A stretch of 64,000 bases of DNA. Source: Verrucomicrobiales bacterium. Lineage in GTDB: Bacteria > Verrucomicrobiota > Verrucomicrobiia > Limisphaerales > J093. Positions 34,102 to 43,397 of this stretch are shown one piece after another (position 1 is the first letter of the stretch; every line of letters begins with the position of its first letter). The stretch covers positions 682,001-746,000 of the forward strand of contig JACKPW010000001.1 in assembly GCA_024233215.1 (NCBI GenBank), in the 5' to 3' direction. Under the pieces are notes generated by a model that worked only from the letters and a program-made list of their open reading frames with translations, was not told the DNA's origin and searched no databases. The position numbers and the translations under genes were made by a program.

Positions 34102-37100
34102 ATGAGCAATACGACCGCCAGTTCCGTTTCCGCATCGTCGGACGACCTCCGCCAGCTCCCGAAGCAGGCCCCCCGATACCCGGGGCTGCCGCTGACCTGC
34201 AACGGCAACCAGTTGATCGCCACCCACGTCGAGGCCCGCATCACCGAGGGGGGCGTGTTCTACCCGATCACCCCCTCCACCGAGGGCGGCGAGCTTTACC
34301 AGCAGTCCTTTGCCAACGGGGCATTGAATGTCTGGGGCCGGAACAAGGTGGCCATCGAGGCGGAAGGGGAGCACGCGGCCCAGGGCGGCGCCACGGCGCT
34401 GGCGGTGGCGGGACACCGGGTGGTCAACTTCACCTCCGGCCAGGGCATTGCCTATGCGATGGAGCAGTACTACCACGCGCCCGGCAAGCTCTCCACCATG
34501 GTCCTCGAAGTGGGCGCCCGCGCCCTGACCAAGCACGCCCTCAATGTCCATTGCGGCCACGATGACTTCTGCGGCGCGCTCGACACCGGCTGGACCATGC
34601 TCATCGGCCGGGACGCCCAACAGGTCGCCGACCAGGCCCTGATCCTGCGCAAGGTCAATGAGCTGTCGCTCAACCCGGGGATGAACATTCAGGACGGCAT
34701 GCTCACCACCCACTCGGAGCGCACCTACCTCGCCCCGGAGGCGGAGTTGCTCAGGGAGTTTCTGGGTGCCCCGGACGACCTGATCGACTGCCCCACCCCG
34801 GCGCAGCGGGAATTGTTCGGTCCGCAACGGCGTCGTGTGCCGGCCATGATGGATCTGAAAGCCCCGGTGCTGCTCGGCCCCGTGCAGAATCAGGAGCATC
34901 ACATGAACGGCGTGGTCGCCCGCCGCAACAATTTCAACGAGCACATCCTCCCGATGCTCGAGGCCGCCTACGACGAGTTCGCCGGCCTCACCGGAAGGCG
35001 TTACGGGCTCTTGAGCGAATACCGGTGCGAGGACGCCGAGACGGTGTTCGTGTCGCTCGGTTGTGCCGCCGAGAACGTGGAGGAGGCGTGCGATTACCTG
35101 CGCGAACAGCGCAACGCGAAGGTCGGATCGATCCATGTCAACGTGCTCCGCCCCTTCCCCGAGGCCGCCGTAATCAACGCGTTGCGCGGGAAGCGGAACG
35201 TCATTGTGCTGGAGCGCACGGACGAAGGGCTGGCCGGTGACAACCCCCTCGCCCGCGACATCCGCGTGGCGCTGAACAAGGCGCAGGAAGCGGCCCGGTT
35301 CGGCGGCGCACTCCCGTCACTTTCCCCGGAGGAAACGCCCCGTTTGTTCCGCGGCAGTTACGGCATCGGTTCCCGCGATTTCCGGCCGGAACACACCCTG
35401 GGCGCCTACGAATTCGCCATCGGGCAGACCAACCGCAAGGACGGGAAGGGCGCGGCGGACGGCGAGACCTACTTCGTCCTCGGCGTCGACCATCCCTACT
35501 CGGTGATCAGCAGGGACACGCCGTCGCTCCTGCCGGAGGGGGCCATCGCGGTCCGGTTCCACTCCATCGGCGGATGGGGCATGATCACGACGGGCAAGAA
35601 CCTCGGCGAGATCATCGGCGAGTTCGGCCAGATTCTGGCCCAACGCCGGCCCTTGGTGGACGATGACGGTAATCCCAAGGAGCACCTCTACATCATGGCC
35701 AACCCGAAATACGGGTCGGAAAAGAAGGGGGCACCGACGAATTACTACCTCACCGTGGCACCGGAGCGGATCAAGGTGAACTGCGAGTTGAACCACGTCG
35801 ACGTGGTGTTGTGCTGCGACCCGAAGGCCTTCACCCACACCAACCCACTCGAAGGCCTGAACCAAGGCGGCAGCTTCGTCTGGGAATCCAGCGATTCCCC
35901 CGCGGTGGCCTGGGAGCGCATTCCCGCGAAACACCGGCAATACGTCAAGGAACGCGGCATTCGCGTGTTCATCCTGCCCGGATTCGACATCGCCCGCAAA
36001 GCCACGGAACGCCCCGACCTGCAACTGCGCATGCAGGGCAACAGCTTCCTCGGCGCGTTCTTCAAGGTGTCGCCCTTCCTCGCGGATTTCGACATCAGCG
36101 AGGAGGAGTTCCATGAGACGGTGAAGCAGCAATACCGGAAGAAGTTCGGACGCTTCGGCGACGCCGTGGTGGAATCAAACATGACCGTGATGACCGAGGG
36201 TTTTGGGCGCGTCGAGGAAATCGTCTACGGCGAACTCGAGGCTCCGGATCGCTCGAGCATGCGTAATCCGCCGCTGCTGCCGGCCGCTGCGGAAGCCCTG
36301 CTCCCCACGTCCGGATGCGGTCCGATCTGCGGAGGTGTCGCAGCGCCCGCCGCCCAGCCCGCGCGGCACGCCGTGCAGTCGGTCGCCAAGTTCGATTCCG
36401 AATTCCGCGCCGGCCTTGGCTATCACCAACCCTCGGGCGCGTTCGCCTCGGTGGGGGTCATGGGAGCCGGCACCGGCGCCACGCAATCGAAATACGTCGC
36501 CCGCCGCGAGACGCCGATCTACATCGCCGAGAACTGCACCCAATGCATGGCGTGCATCACCGCCTGCCCGGACACCGCACTGCCCAACACCTCGCAGGAT
36601 GTCGGCACCGTCCTGCGGACCGCGGTAAGTCACTATGTCGCCGACCCGGAGGAGCGCCGGAAACTCACGGCCGAACTGCCGGGCATCGAGGAACGCGCCC
36701 GCACCCGCATGGTGGCCGCGGTCAAGCAGCGCGAGAACATCCCGTTCAAGGACATCATCCGCGACGAGGTGAACGGCCTCACCGCGGTGTCAGCCGGCGC
36801 CCGGACCCAGTTCACCGGGATCATCGACCAGCTTCCCCTCGCCTACTCGAACGTCCCGGCGATCTTCCGTTCTCTCGAACAGAAGACCCCCGGCGCCGGT
36901 GGGCTGTTCCAGATCTACGTCAGCGACCTCTGCAAGGGCTGCGGCGAATGCGTGCAGGTCTGTGGCGACCACGATGCCCTGCGGATGGTCACCGAGACGG
37001 AGGAACTCAACGCGCATCACACCACGGCGCAGATCTTCTCGCGGCTGTTGCCCGACACCCCCCAGAAGTATCTCGGTCTCTACAACGACGATGACGCCGC

Positions 37101-38838
37101 CAATTCCCGGGAGGCCGCCCTGCGGAACCACCTGATGGTCCGCCGTAATTATGAGGCGCTCGTCAGCGGGGACGGCGCCTGCGCCGGTTGCGGGGAGAAG
37201 TCCGTCCTGCGCGCCCTGGCCTCCGTCACCGAGGCCTACATGCGTCCCCTTTACCATCGCAAGGCGGAACGCCTCCGGTCCCGGGCCGATCAACTGGAGA
37301 CCGAGGGCCTCGCTAGGCTCGCCGCCCTCAAGCAGCGCAGCGAGCCGGAATACGACCTCTTCAAACGCGCCGTCGCCCACCTCCTCATGGGACTCGGCGG
37401 CGAGGATGATGCCGATACCGACCGGCGTCTGGCCGCGCACGGTCCCATCCCCGACGAGCAGATTGTCCAGGCCCTGATCGCCGTGCTGCGCCAGGACGCC
37501 TTCAACCATCGTGAGCTTCAACCGGTCGAGAACCGTGCCGCCAATGGCATGTCCGTCATGATGATGGGGGCCAGCACCGGCTGCAACACGGTTTACGGCT
37601 CCACTCCGCCGTCAAACCCGCATCCGTATCCCTGGATGAACTCCCTCTTCCAGGACGGGGCGACCATCAGCTGGCTGCTCGGGGAATCGATGATCATGAA
37701 CCACGCGCGTCGGTCGGTCGCGCCCGAACGTCTCGCCGAGGCCCTCCTCACCCGCGACGACGCCGTGATCAGCCGGGAGGATTACTTCAACCTGACGCAT
37801 CTCGACGACGCCTTGATGACCGACCTGGAGATCCGCGAACTGCCCAAGGTTTGGGTGGTGGGTGGCGACGGTGCCCTGGGCGACATCGGCTTCCAGAACG
37901 TGTCCAAGGTCGTCCTGCAAAACCGGCCCAACGTGAAGCTGCTCATGCTCGACACGCAGGTCTACTCGAACACCGGTGGGCAGAACTCGGACAGCTCGAC
38001 AATGCTCGGCGGTTACGACATGAACCAGTTCGGCAGCGCGTCCCAGGGCAAGTTGATCGAGAAGAAGAGCGTCGCCGAAGCCTTCACCGGCGGACATGGA
38101 TCACCGTTCGTGGCCCAGGTCTCCATGGCCAATGCCGCCAAACTCTACAAGGCAATGATCGACGGCCTCGAGTATCGCGGCACGGCCTTCTTCCAGTGCT
38201 ACACCACCTGCCAACCGGAACACGGCGTGGGCGACAACATGAGTGCCGACCAGGCCAAGCTCGTGCGGGACGCCCGCGGCATGCCCGAATTCGTCTTCAA
38301 CCCGCAGCTCGGCGAGACCTCGCAGGAGGCGCTCTCTCTGAAAGGCAATCCGTCGACCGACCGCGATTGGTGGCGCACCAAATACAAGTCCACCGGCGAG
38401 GAGTACAACTACACCGTCGCGCACTGGGCGATCACCGAAGGCCGGTTCCGCAAACACCTGAAGGCGGTCAAACCCGAGGAGACCGCGGAACTGATCCCGC
38501 TGGACGATTTGCTGGTCTGCATCACCCAGGATGACGTCACCAAACGGCGGGTGTTCGATCCGAACCACCGCAGTTACGTCCCCAACTTCGGCGCCTACAT
38601 CCAGGCGGAGGTCAACGGGAAGATGAAGCACTTCACGGTGAGCCGTCAGATGGTGCTGTTCGCCGTCGAACGGCGCAAATCCTGGCGGATGCTGCAAAGC
38701 AAGGCGGGCATCGTGAACCAGGACTACCTCGCACAGAAATCCCTGCTGACCAAACTCGAGCAGGGCGAACTGCAACTGGCAGACCTGCAATCCAAGACTC
38801 GCGAACTGTTCGAGGCAGAACTGGCAGCCATCGGCTGA
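34102..38838 (+). CDS. Pyruvate:ferredoxin (flavodoxin) oxidoreductase-like protein, extended
   Basis: Predicted 1578-aa single-chain 2-oxoacid:ferredoxin oxidoreductase, decarboxylating pyruvate to acetyl-CoA with reduction of ferredoxin or flavodoxin. The N-terminus has the alpha-type domain (EGGVFYPITPSTEGGELYQQ). The gamma-type domain (FHSIGGWGMITTGKNLGEII) follows. Two 4Fe-4S motifs come next, CTQCMACITACP (about 812) and CKGCGECVQVC (about 943), then CAGCGEKS (about 1026) and the thiamin-diphosphate site VVGGDGALGDIGFQNVSK (about 1252), with YSNTGGQNSDSS. It is about 380 residues longer than the usual NifJ (about 1200). Additional segments lie between CAGCGEKS and the thiamin site and after the standard C-terminus. 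Codon use and frame are uniform. AAGGA precedes the ATG closely. The gene stands alone. Confidence 0.9.
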   Translation: MSNTTASSVSASSDDLRQLPKQAPRYPGLPLTCNGNQLIATHVEARITEGGVFYPITPSTEGGELYQQSFANGALNVWGRNKVAIEAEGEHAAQGGATALAVAGHRVVNFTSGQGIAYAMEQYYHAPGKLSTMVLEVGARALTKHALNVHCGHDDFCGALDTGWTMLIGRDAQQVADQALILRKVNELSLNPGMNIQDGMLTTHSERTYLAPEAELLREFLGAPDDLIDCPTPAQRELFGPQRRRVPAMMDLKAPVLLGPVQNQEHHMNGVVARRNNFNEHILPMLEAAYDEFAGLTGRRYGLLSEYRCEDAETVFVSLGCAAENVEEACDYLREQRNAKVGSIHVNVLRPFPEAAVINALRGKRNVIVLERTDEGLAGDNPLARDIRVALNKAQEAARFGGALPSLSPEETPRLFRGSYGIGSRDFRPEHTLGAYEFAIGQTNRKDGKGAADGETYFVLGVDHPYSVISRDTPSLLPEGAIAVRFHSIGGWGMITTGKNLGEIIGEFGQILAQRRPLVDDDGNPKEHLYIMANPKYGSEKKGAPTNYYLTVAPERIKVNCELNHVDVVLCCDPKAFTHTNPLEGLNQGGSFVWESSDSPAVAWERIPAKHRQYVKERGIRVFILPGFDIARKATERPDLQLRMQGNSFLGAFFKVSPFLADFDISEEEFHETVKQQYRKKFGRFGDAVVESNMTVMTEGFGRVEEIVYGELEAPDRSSMRNPPLLPAAAEALLPTSGCGPICGGVAAPAAQPARHAVQSVAKFDSEFRAGLGYHQPSGAFASVGVMGAGTGATQSKYVARRETPIYIAENCTQCMACITACPDTALPNTSQDVGTVLRTAVSHYVADPEERRKLTAELPGIEERARTRMVAAVKQRENIPFKDIIRDEVNGLTAVSAGARTQFTGIIDQLPLAYSNVPAIFRSLEQKTPGAGGLFQIYVSDLCKGCGECVQVCGDHDALRMVTETEELNAHHTTAQIFSRLLPDTPQKYLGLYNDDDAANSREAALRNHLMVRRNYEALVSGDGACAGCGEKSVLRALASVTEAYMRPLYHRKAERLRSRADQLETEGLARLAALKQRSEPEYDLFKRAVAHLLMGLGGEDDADTDRRLAAHGPIPDEQIVQALIAVLRQDAFNHRELQPVENRAANGMSVMMMGASTGCNTVYGSTPPSNPHPYPWMNSLFQDGATISWLLGESMIMNHARRSVAPERLAEALLTRDDAVISREDYFNLTHLDDALMTDLEIRELPKVWVVGGDGALGDIGFQNVSKVVLQNRPNVKLLMLDTQVYSNTGGQNSDSSTMLGGYDMNQFGSASQGKLIEKKSVAEAFTGGHGSPFVAQVSMANAAKLYKAMIDGLEYRGTAFFQCYTTCQPEHGVGDNMSADQAKLVRDARGMPEFVFNPQLGETSQEALSLKGNPSTDRDWWRTKYKSTGEEYNYTVAHWAITEGRFRKHLKAVKPEETAELIPLDDLLVCITQDDVTKRRVFDPNHRSYVPNFGAYIQAEVNGKMKHFTVSRQMVLFAVERRKSWRMLQSKAGIVNQDYLAQKSLLTKLEQGELQLADLQSKTRELFEAELAAIG

Positions 38839-39241
38839 GCGGTCGTCGCCGCAGACGTCAGACCGCGCAAGTGCCCGTCGTCCTGGACGAGTGCCCCCCT
38901 GCTCGGAGCGCGGATTCCCCGCCTGCTGTTTCGCCGCTTGTTGGATGGCCGCTGTATCGGCGGTTCGGCAACCCCGGGGTTGCGAGCAACCCTGGAAGTC
39001 CTTGGTGCTGAAAGACGAAAGCGGTGAAGGCTACGCTTTTCACCGCACTCCACGACCTGGCGGAAAACGGACCGTCCCGCGAAGCGTCGTGGACTGCGCG
39101 CGATCTCAATCGCCGCTTTCACCATCCGCAACCCATCCTGAATCACGGCCCGCCAATGCCCGCAACCCAAACCACGGTCTGTCGCCGCCCAGCCATAGCG
39201 ACACCCGACGCACCCGGCGGTGAAGCCGCGGACGGCTGTGC
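38839..39241. repeat. Repeat-rich intergenic region (families A and B)
   Basis: No credible gene. A diverged inverted copy of the family-B hairpin repeat lies near 38842-38870. The family-A block of 34 bp is at 39018-39051 (inverted relative to 10178-10211, one mismatch). A second family-A block is at 39087-39119 (direct relative to 10357-10389). It separates the convergent oxidoreductase and hydrolase genes. Confidence 0.65.
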
Positions 39242-42200
39242 TCATTCTGCCAGCGCTGCGCCCGGACGAGCCTCCGTCCGCAATCGCGCCAACTCGGCTT
39301 CAACGTCCTCGCCTTCGTAGAACCAGAGGGTGCCGTCGGCGCGAACGGTTTCGCCGGGGGCGCAGTCGGGTAACTTGGGATCGGAATGCACGCAGGGCAC
39401 GGACGGATTCTCCCAGACGCGATCCAACGGTTCCCACGCGGTGATAATCCAGCGCCGTCCCTCCCCGGATCGGCAAGCGACAAAGGGCGGACGGGAGATT
39501 TTGTTCTCGTCGGTTTGTGCGGCAAAACCCACCGCCCCCTTGAGCATGACGCAATTCTGCGCGCGGAGATTGGTAAGCTTCTCCTTGGTTCCATTGCGAA
39601 GCCACAATTCCATGTCCACGCGCCGTTCGTGGGGAACCACCCTTGCGCCAAAGACGATGCCATTGGGCAACGTGCGTTCATGCGCAAGCGTGCCATCCTC
39701 GTGCCGGGTCCATTCAAGATGGGAAAGACTGTATCCCGGCCGATCCCAGAGGGTGTCGATGTGGGTGTGGGCCAGGTAGGTGAGACCGAGGTTCGACCAG
39801 ATCGCTTCGGGCAGATCGACCACGACGTAGCTGGCCGGGTCCCAGGGTGTGAACACGCTGAACTTGGTACCCCGCTGCGGGTTGATCGCGCCTTCAAGAA
39901 AGCCGATGCGCGGATGGCGTCCGCCGGGATAAGGCATCACGCGAAGTGGCGCACCCGGAGCGACCGGTTCTGGCCGACGCCCGGCCAGGCCGAAGCGCTC
40001 GATGGCTTGCTTGACCTCGTCAGCGCTCATGCTGGTCGTGGCAGCGATCTCCTCAGTGGTGAAGCCGTGATAAACCACCATGTTCTCGAGCCAGTCGCGC
40101 GATTCGGACCGCCTCATCCCGGCGCGCGTGTCGGGAGAGGAGTCTTGAGTCACTGAGAAGCCCGACAGCCTTTCGTTGCTGGTGCTGAGATACCGTTCCG
40201 TGGTGGCCAGCCTTTCGTAGGCGTCCTCGTACTCCTCGATCGCGCTGGCAGGTAGGATCCCACGACTTCGCTGGCTCTCCCGCTCGATCCGGTCTTTGAG
40301 AAACTGCAAGTCCTGCGTCTGCGCAGGTGCGAATCGCCGCCGACCAACCTGAAGCCAAAACGGCCCCGTATGAGCAAACCGCATCCGCCCACCATCCCTC
40401 GGTTCCCAACAACGCACCGCCAGCCAACCCGATCCCGCCGCTTCGATCGCCACATCGAACCCGGCTTCATGCGCCCCCGTCTTCGTAGTCTGCGATTTCG
40501 GAGTAAAACGCCGCAGCACGTCTCCCCGGGCAATGATCTCGATGCTCTCGACGGGCTCCTGACTCATAACCCGCCCGGTTAACCGGATCTTCAAAGGCGT
40601 GTCCTCAGGGCTCTCAAACCTGCTTCCCGGCGGCTGCCCGTTCGCCTCCACAAACAGCATTGGCCCGGTGGTCACAAAGCTCCGCCCCGCATCAACTCCC
40701 GCGAACCACGAATCATACCTGAAACCCTCCGGCAAGTGGACATAGACCCGTCCAAACCCCAGCGGCACCGGGTGCACTCCGTTCGCCGTGCCCGCCGAGG
40801 GACGCAGTGGGAACATGCAGTTCAGCAGCGCGTAGTAATTCTGAAAGGTGTAGTTGATCCAATCGGTTTCCGTGCCGTTACGACCGCCGTTGGGGAGGTT
40901 CATGTATGCGGGGGCAGGCGTGGTCCAGTTCGTGAAGGCGAGCTCCGTCCGCCACATGTGGTTGTTGGCGAGTTCGTAGAGGTCGACGTTCATGATCGGC
41001 ACCAGCGCCATCGACCACGGCCAGTCGTGCTTGTCCAAATCGAGTAATGCCCCCTGGCGATGCGCGGCCTCGGCAATCGGTTTCACCGGTGGTGCGCCTT
41101 GCGTGAAGACGTTGGTGTGTCCCAAAGCGAAGACCGCTCCCAGCGTGTGCTGCCTTCCCCCAACCGTGAAGATCTCCCACTCCGTATTGCGCGGCCAGAT
41201 GACGTGGGTGGGATCGACCTCAATCGGTTCGGACGGCATCTCGCCCGCCAGGTTCTTGTCGCCGGCGCTGGGCGGGGTCATCCCTTGGGTCACCCAATAG
41301 ACCAACGGGAACGTCACGTTGACATCGTCGGCGAGCATGACGTTCGGCAAGTCCTCCAAGGTGCGATGCACGTGGGTGTCGCCGGAATACCAACCCCGCT
41401 CGGCCATGTTGATCCAACGATGCAACGGCAGTTCCAGGTCGAGCGCGTCCCCGGTCACCTCGATCGCCTTCTCCAACGGGACGTATTCCTTGCCCCGCTC
41501 GACCGTGACCGTGTATCGCCCCGGCTTCAGATCGATCCGGAACGGATGCGCGGAAAGGGTCGTGTGAAACTCGACCGAGTTGGTCTTCGCCCAGTTCTGT
41601 TTCTCGTAACGAACGGCCGAGCCTTCGGGCGAAGCGGACACCGGGAAGAACCACCGTCCGTCAGGGCCCTGGATGTAGATGCGGGCAGGGAGCGGTTCGC
41701 GGGTGGTATCATCGATGATCCGGCCGGTGACGCGGACGGTCGGTGAGGCCTCGGCCACCTTCTTCTGCCAGAATTCCTCCGCTCGCGCGATCTCTTCAAG
41801 GACTTCCGCCCGTTGCTCTGCATCGTCAAGTTGCAGACCGGTGCGACGCTCGTGCACCCAATCCAGAAAGAACTGCGCGGACTCGCGTCGGACTGGTCGC
41901 GGGTTGTCGCCGATCTCCACATACCACGGCGCCGTCGAAGCGAAGCGAAAGGTCTTTGCCACACCCGCCCGGGCCCGGACGAGGAACCAGCCGCTTTCCT
42001 GGACGGTGATCGTCGCCGGCAGATTGATCGGCTCCACGCGGCCGTTGCGCACCAGTTCCACCGCAGCAATCGGGTCGCGACTGTCGAGCCGGCCATCGAT
42101 CACGATTTGCCTCGGTCGGTCACTCTTGAAAACGTGACCGGGCAACTGCCCAGCGGCGCGGCAGCGCAGGAGCGGTCCGTTGGAAACGAAGACCCGGCCC

Positions 42201-43228
42201 GCCCTGACAGCGTCCCACCACTTGGCGTACGTCAGGTCGCCCTCGACGTGGGCATAAACCCGGTTGTAGCCGACCGGATTGGGCAACACCCCGGAAGCGC
42301 TGCCGGCGGTCGGCGGCAGACGGAAACCGCAGTTCAGCGCATGATAATAGATGTCCTGCGTCCAGAAGCCGTTCCCGTGTGGGCCCGGATACTTCGTGGC
42401 GTCGCGCGCCCTGCCCCAGGCTTCGTTGTCAAGCATGCCACCACGCTGCATGTGGTTCTGGCAGATGCCGACGGAATCGACCAGGCCGCCAGCCAGCCAG
42501 ATCGGGAAATCGAGCCAGAACGGTTTCTCCACATCCACCCAGGTGGAAGGGTCCTGCTTGGCCGCGCGGAGGAAACGCATCGAGGGAGGGTATTCGCGTT
42601 GCGAACCGGTGATGGGCAACGGCGCCCGGCGATTGAAGAAGAGCAGCGCCCCGCCGTTGCGCTCGTCCTCCCCGGCCATCACGTCGGCGAAGCGGTTGCC
42701 ATCGAAATGCATTACCGCGAGCGCTGGCAGTTTCGCGGCGGTCCATGGGTTCGACTCGTTCCACCAGGTGATGACTTCCGCGACATGCAGATCTGCGGCG
42801 CGCATGAGGACCTGAAGGTCGCCGGCGCGACGATGGACATGCGTTTCACCCGACCACCAGCCCTCCCCAGCAAGGTCGGCGATCCGTTCCAACCTGACGT
42901 CGACGGTGGCGACTTCCCCGTTCCGTACCTCCACCTCGCCCTGCACCAGGCGAAACTCCGGGCCCCGGTCGATCTCGTAGTGGTAGCGCCCTGACGCCAA
43001 CGGCATCTCCGCCTGGCCACCACAGGCAAAATGGTCGTGCCAAAAGGGAAGGCCGGGGGGCTGGACGCGCCTTCCATCCGGAGCCGCAAGGAATACGGAG
43101 CACGCTGCAGGCTGACCGGCGGCGACATCCCTGACGGCAAGCCGCAGTGTGCCGTCAGCCCGCCCTGAGACGGCGGCAAGCAGCAACAGGGAACGAAGCC
43201 AGGCGCAGCGGTTCAACCGGGATTTCAT
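39242..43228 (-). CDS. Secreted protein with two tandem CehA/McbA-type (PHP-like) metallohydrolase domains
   Basis: Predicted 1328-aa exported protein. After a signal peptide (MKSRLNRCAWLRSLLLLAAV) come two related copies of a CehA/McbA-like hydrolase: GWWSGETHVHRRAG near residue 121 and GWYSGDTHVHRTLE near residue 610. Each is preceded by a beta-rich carboxypeptidase-regulatory-like segment and followed by TAGSASGVLPNPVGYNRVYAHV / SAGTANGVHPVPLGFGRVYVHL. The C-terminal 240 residues form a third, unrelated domain (LRVMPYPGGRHPRIGFLEGA, TYLAHTHIDTLWDRPGYSLS) that I do not recognise; a helix-turn-helix-like segment (FTTEEIAATTSMSADEVKQA) precedes it. Metal-binding histidines of the THVH type are present in both copies. 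The reading frame is open a little upstream, but the ATG at 43228 gives the signal peptide. Substrate unknown. Confidence 0.82.
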   Translation of the reverse strand: MKSRLNRCAWLRSLLLLAAVSGRADGTLRLAVRDVAAGQPAACSVFLAAPDGRRVQPPGLPFWHDHFACGGQAEMPLASGRYHYEIDRGPEFRLVQGEVEVRNGEVATVDVRLERIADLAGEGWWSGETHVHRRAGDLQVLMRAADLHVAEVITWWNESNPWTAAKLPALAVMHFDGNRFADVMAGEDERNGGALLFFNRRAPLPITGSQREYPPSMRFLRAAKQDPSTWVDVEKPFWLDFPIWLAGGLVDSVGICQNHMQRGGMLDNEAWGRARDATKYPGPHGNGFWTQDIYYHALNCGFRLPPTAGSASGVLPNPVGYNRVYAHVEGDLTYAKWWDAVRAGRVFVSNGPLLRCRAAGQLPGHVFKSDRPRQIVIDGRLDSRDPIAAVELVRNGRVEPINLPATITVQESGWFLVRARAGVAKTFRFASTAPWYVEIGDNPRPVRRESAQFFLDWVHERRTGLQLDDAEQRAEVLEEIARAEEFWQKKVAEASPTVRVTGRIIDDTTREPLPARIYIQGPDGRWFFPVSASPEGSAVRYEKQNWAKTNSVEFHTTLSAHPFRIDLKPGRYTVTVERGKEYVPLEKAIEVTGDALDLELPLHRWINMAERGWYSGDTHVHRTLEDLPNVMLADDVNVTFPLVYWVTQGMTPPSAGDKNLAGEMPSEPIEVDPTHVIWPRNTEWEIFTVGGRQHTLGAVFALGHTNVFTQGAPPVKPIAEAAHRQGALLDLDKHDWPWSMALVPIMNVDLYELANNHMWRTELAFTNWTTPAPAYMNLPNGGRNGTETDWINYTFQNYYALLNCMFPLRPSAGTANGVHPVPLGFGRVYVHLPEGFRYDSWFAGVDAGRSFVTTGPMLFVEANGQPPGSRFESPEDTPLKIRLTGRVMSQEPVESIEIIARGDVLRRFTPKSQTTKTGAHEAGFDVAIEAAGSGWLAVRCWEPRDGGRMRFAHTGPFWLQVGRRRFAPAQTQDLQFLKDRIERESQRSRGILPASAIEEYEDAYERLATTERYLSTSNERLSGFSVTQDSSPDTRAGMRRSESRDWLENMVVYHGFTTEEIAATTSMSADEVKQAIERFGLAGRRPEPVAPGAPLRVMPYPGGRHPRIGFLEGAINPQRGTKFSVFTPWDPASYVVVDLPEAIWSNLGLTYLAHTHIDTLWDRPGYSLSHLEWTRHEDGTLAHERTLPNGIVFGARVVPHERRVDMELWLRNGTKEKLTNLRAQNCVMLKGAVGFAAQTDENKISRPPFVACRSGEGRRWIITAWEPLDRVWENPSVPCVHSDPKLPDCAPGETVRADGTLWFYEGEDVEAELARLRTEARPGAALAE

Positions 43229-43397
43229 GGGGACAACTCTGGAACCGCGTTGCCGAAGGGTCAAGCCGGTGACGGGATCGACCTTCTTCTTGTCGCGGCG
43301 AACCGGCGCTCGCGGCGGGTCATCGGGGCCGGTCGTATCCGGACCGGCCTTCGTCTCAGCCCCTCGGCGGATGCCTGCCCGCCGCGAAGCGGGGGAT

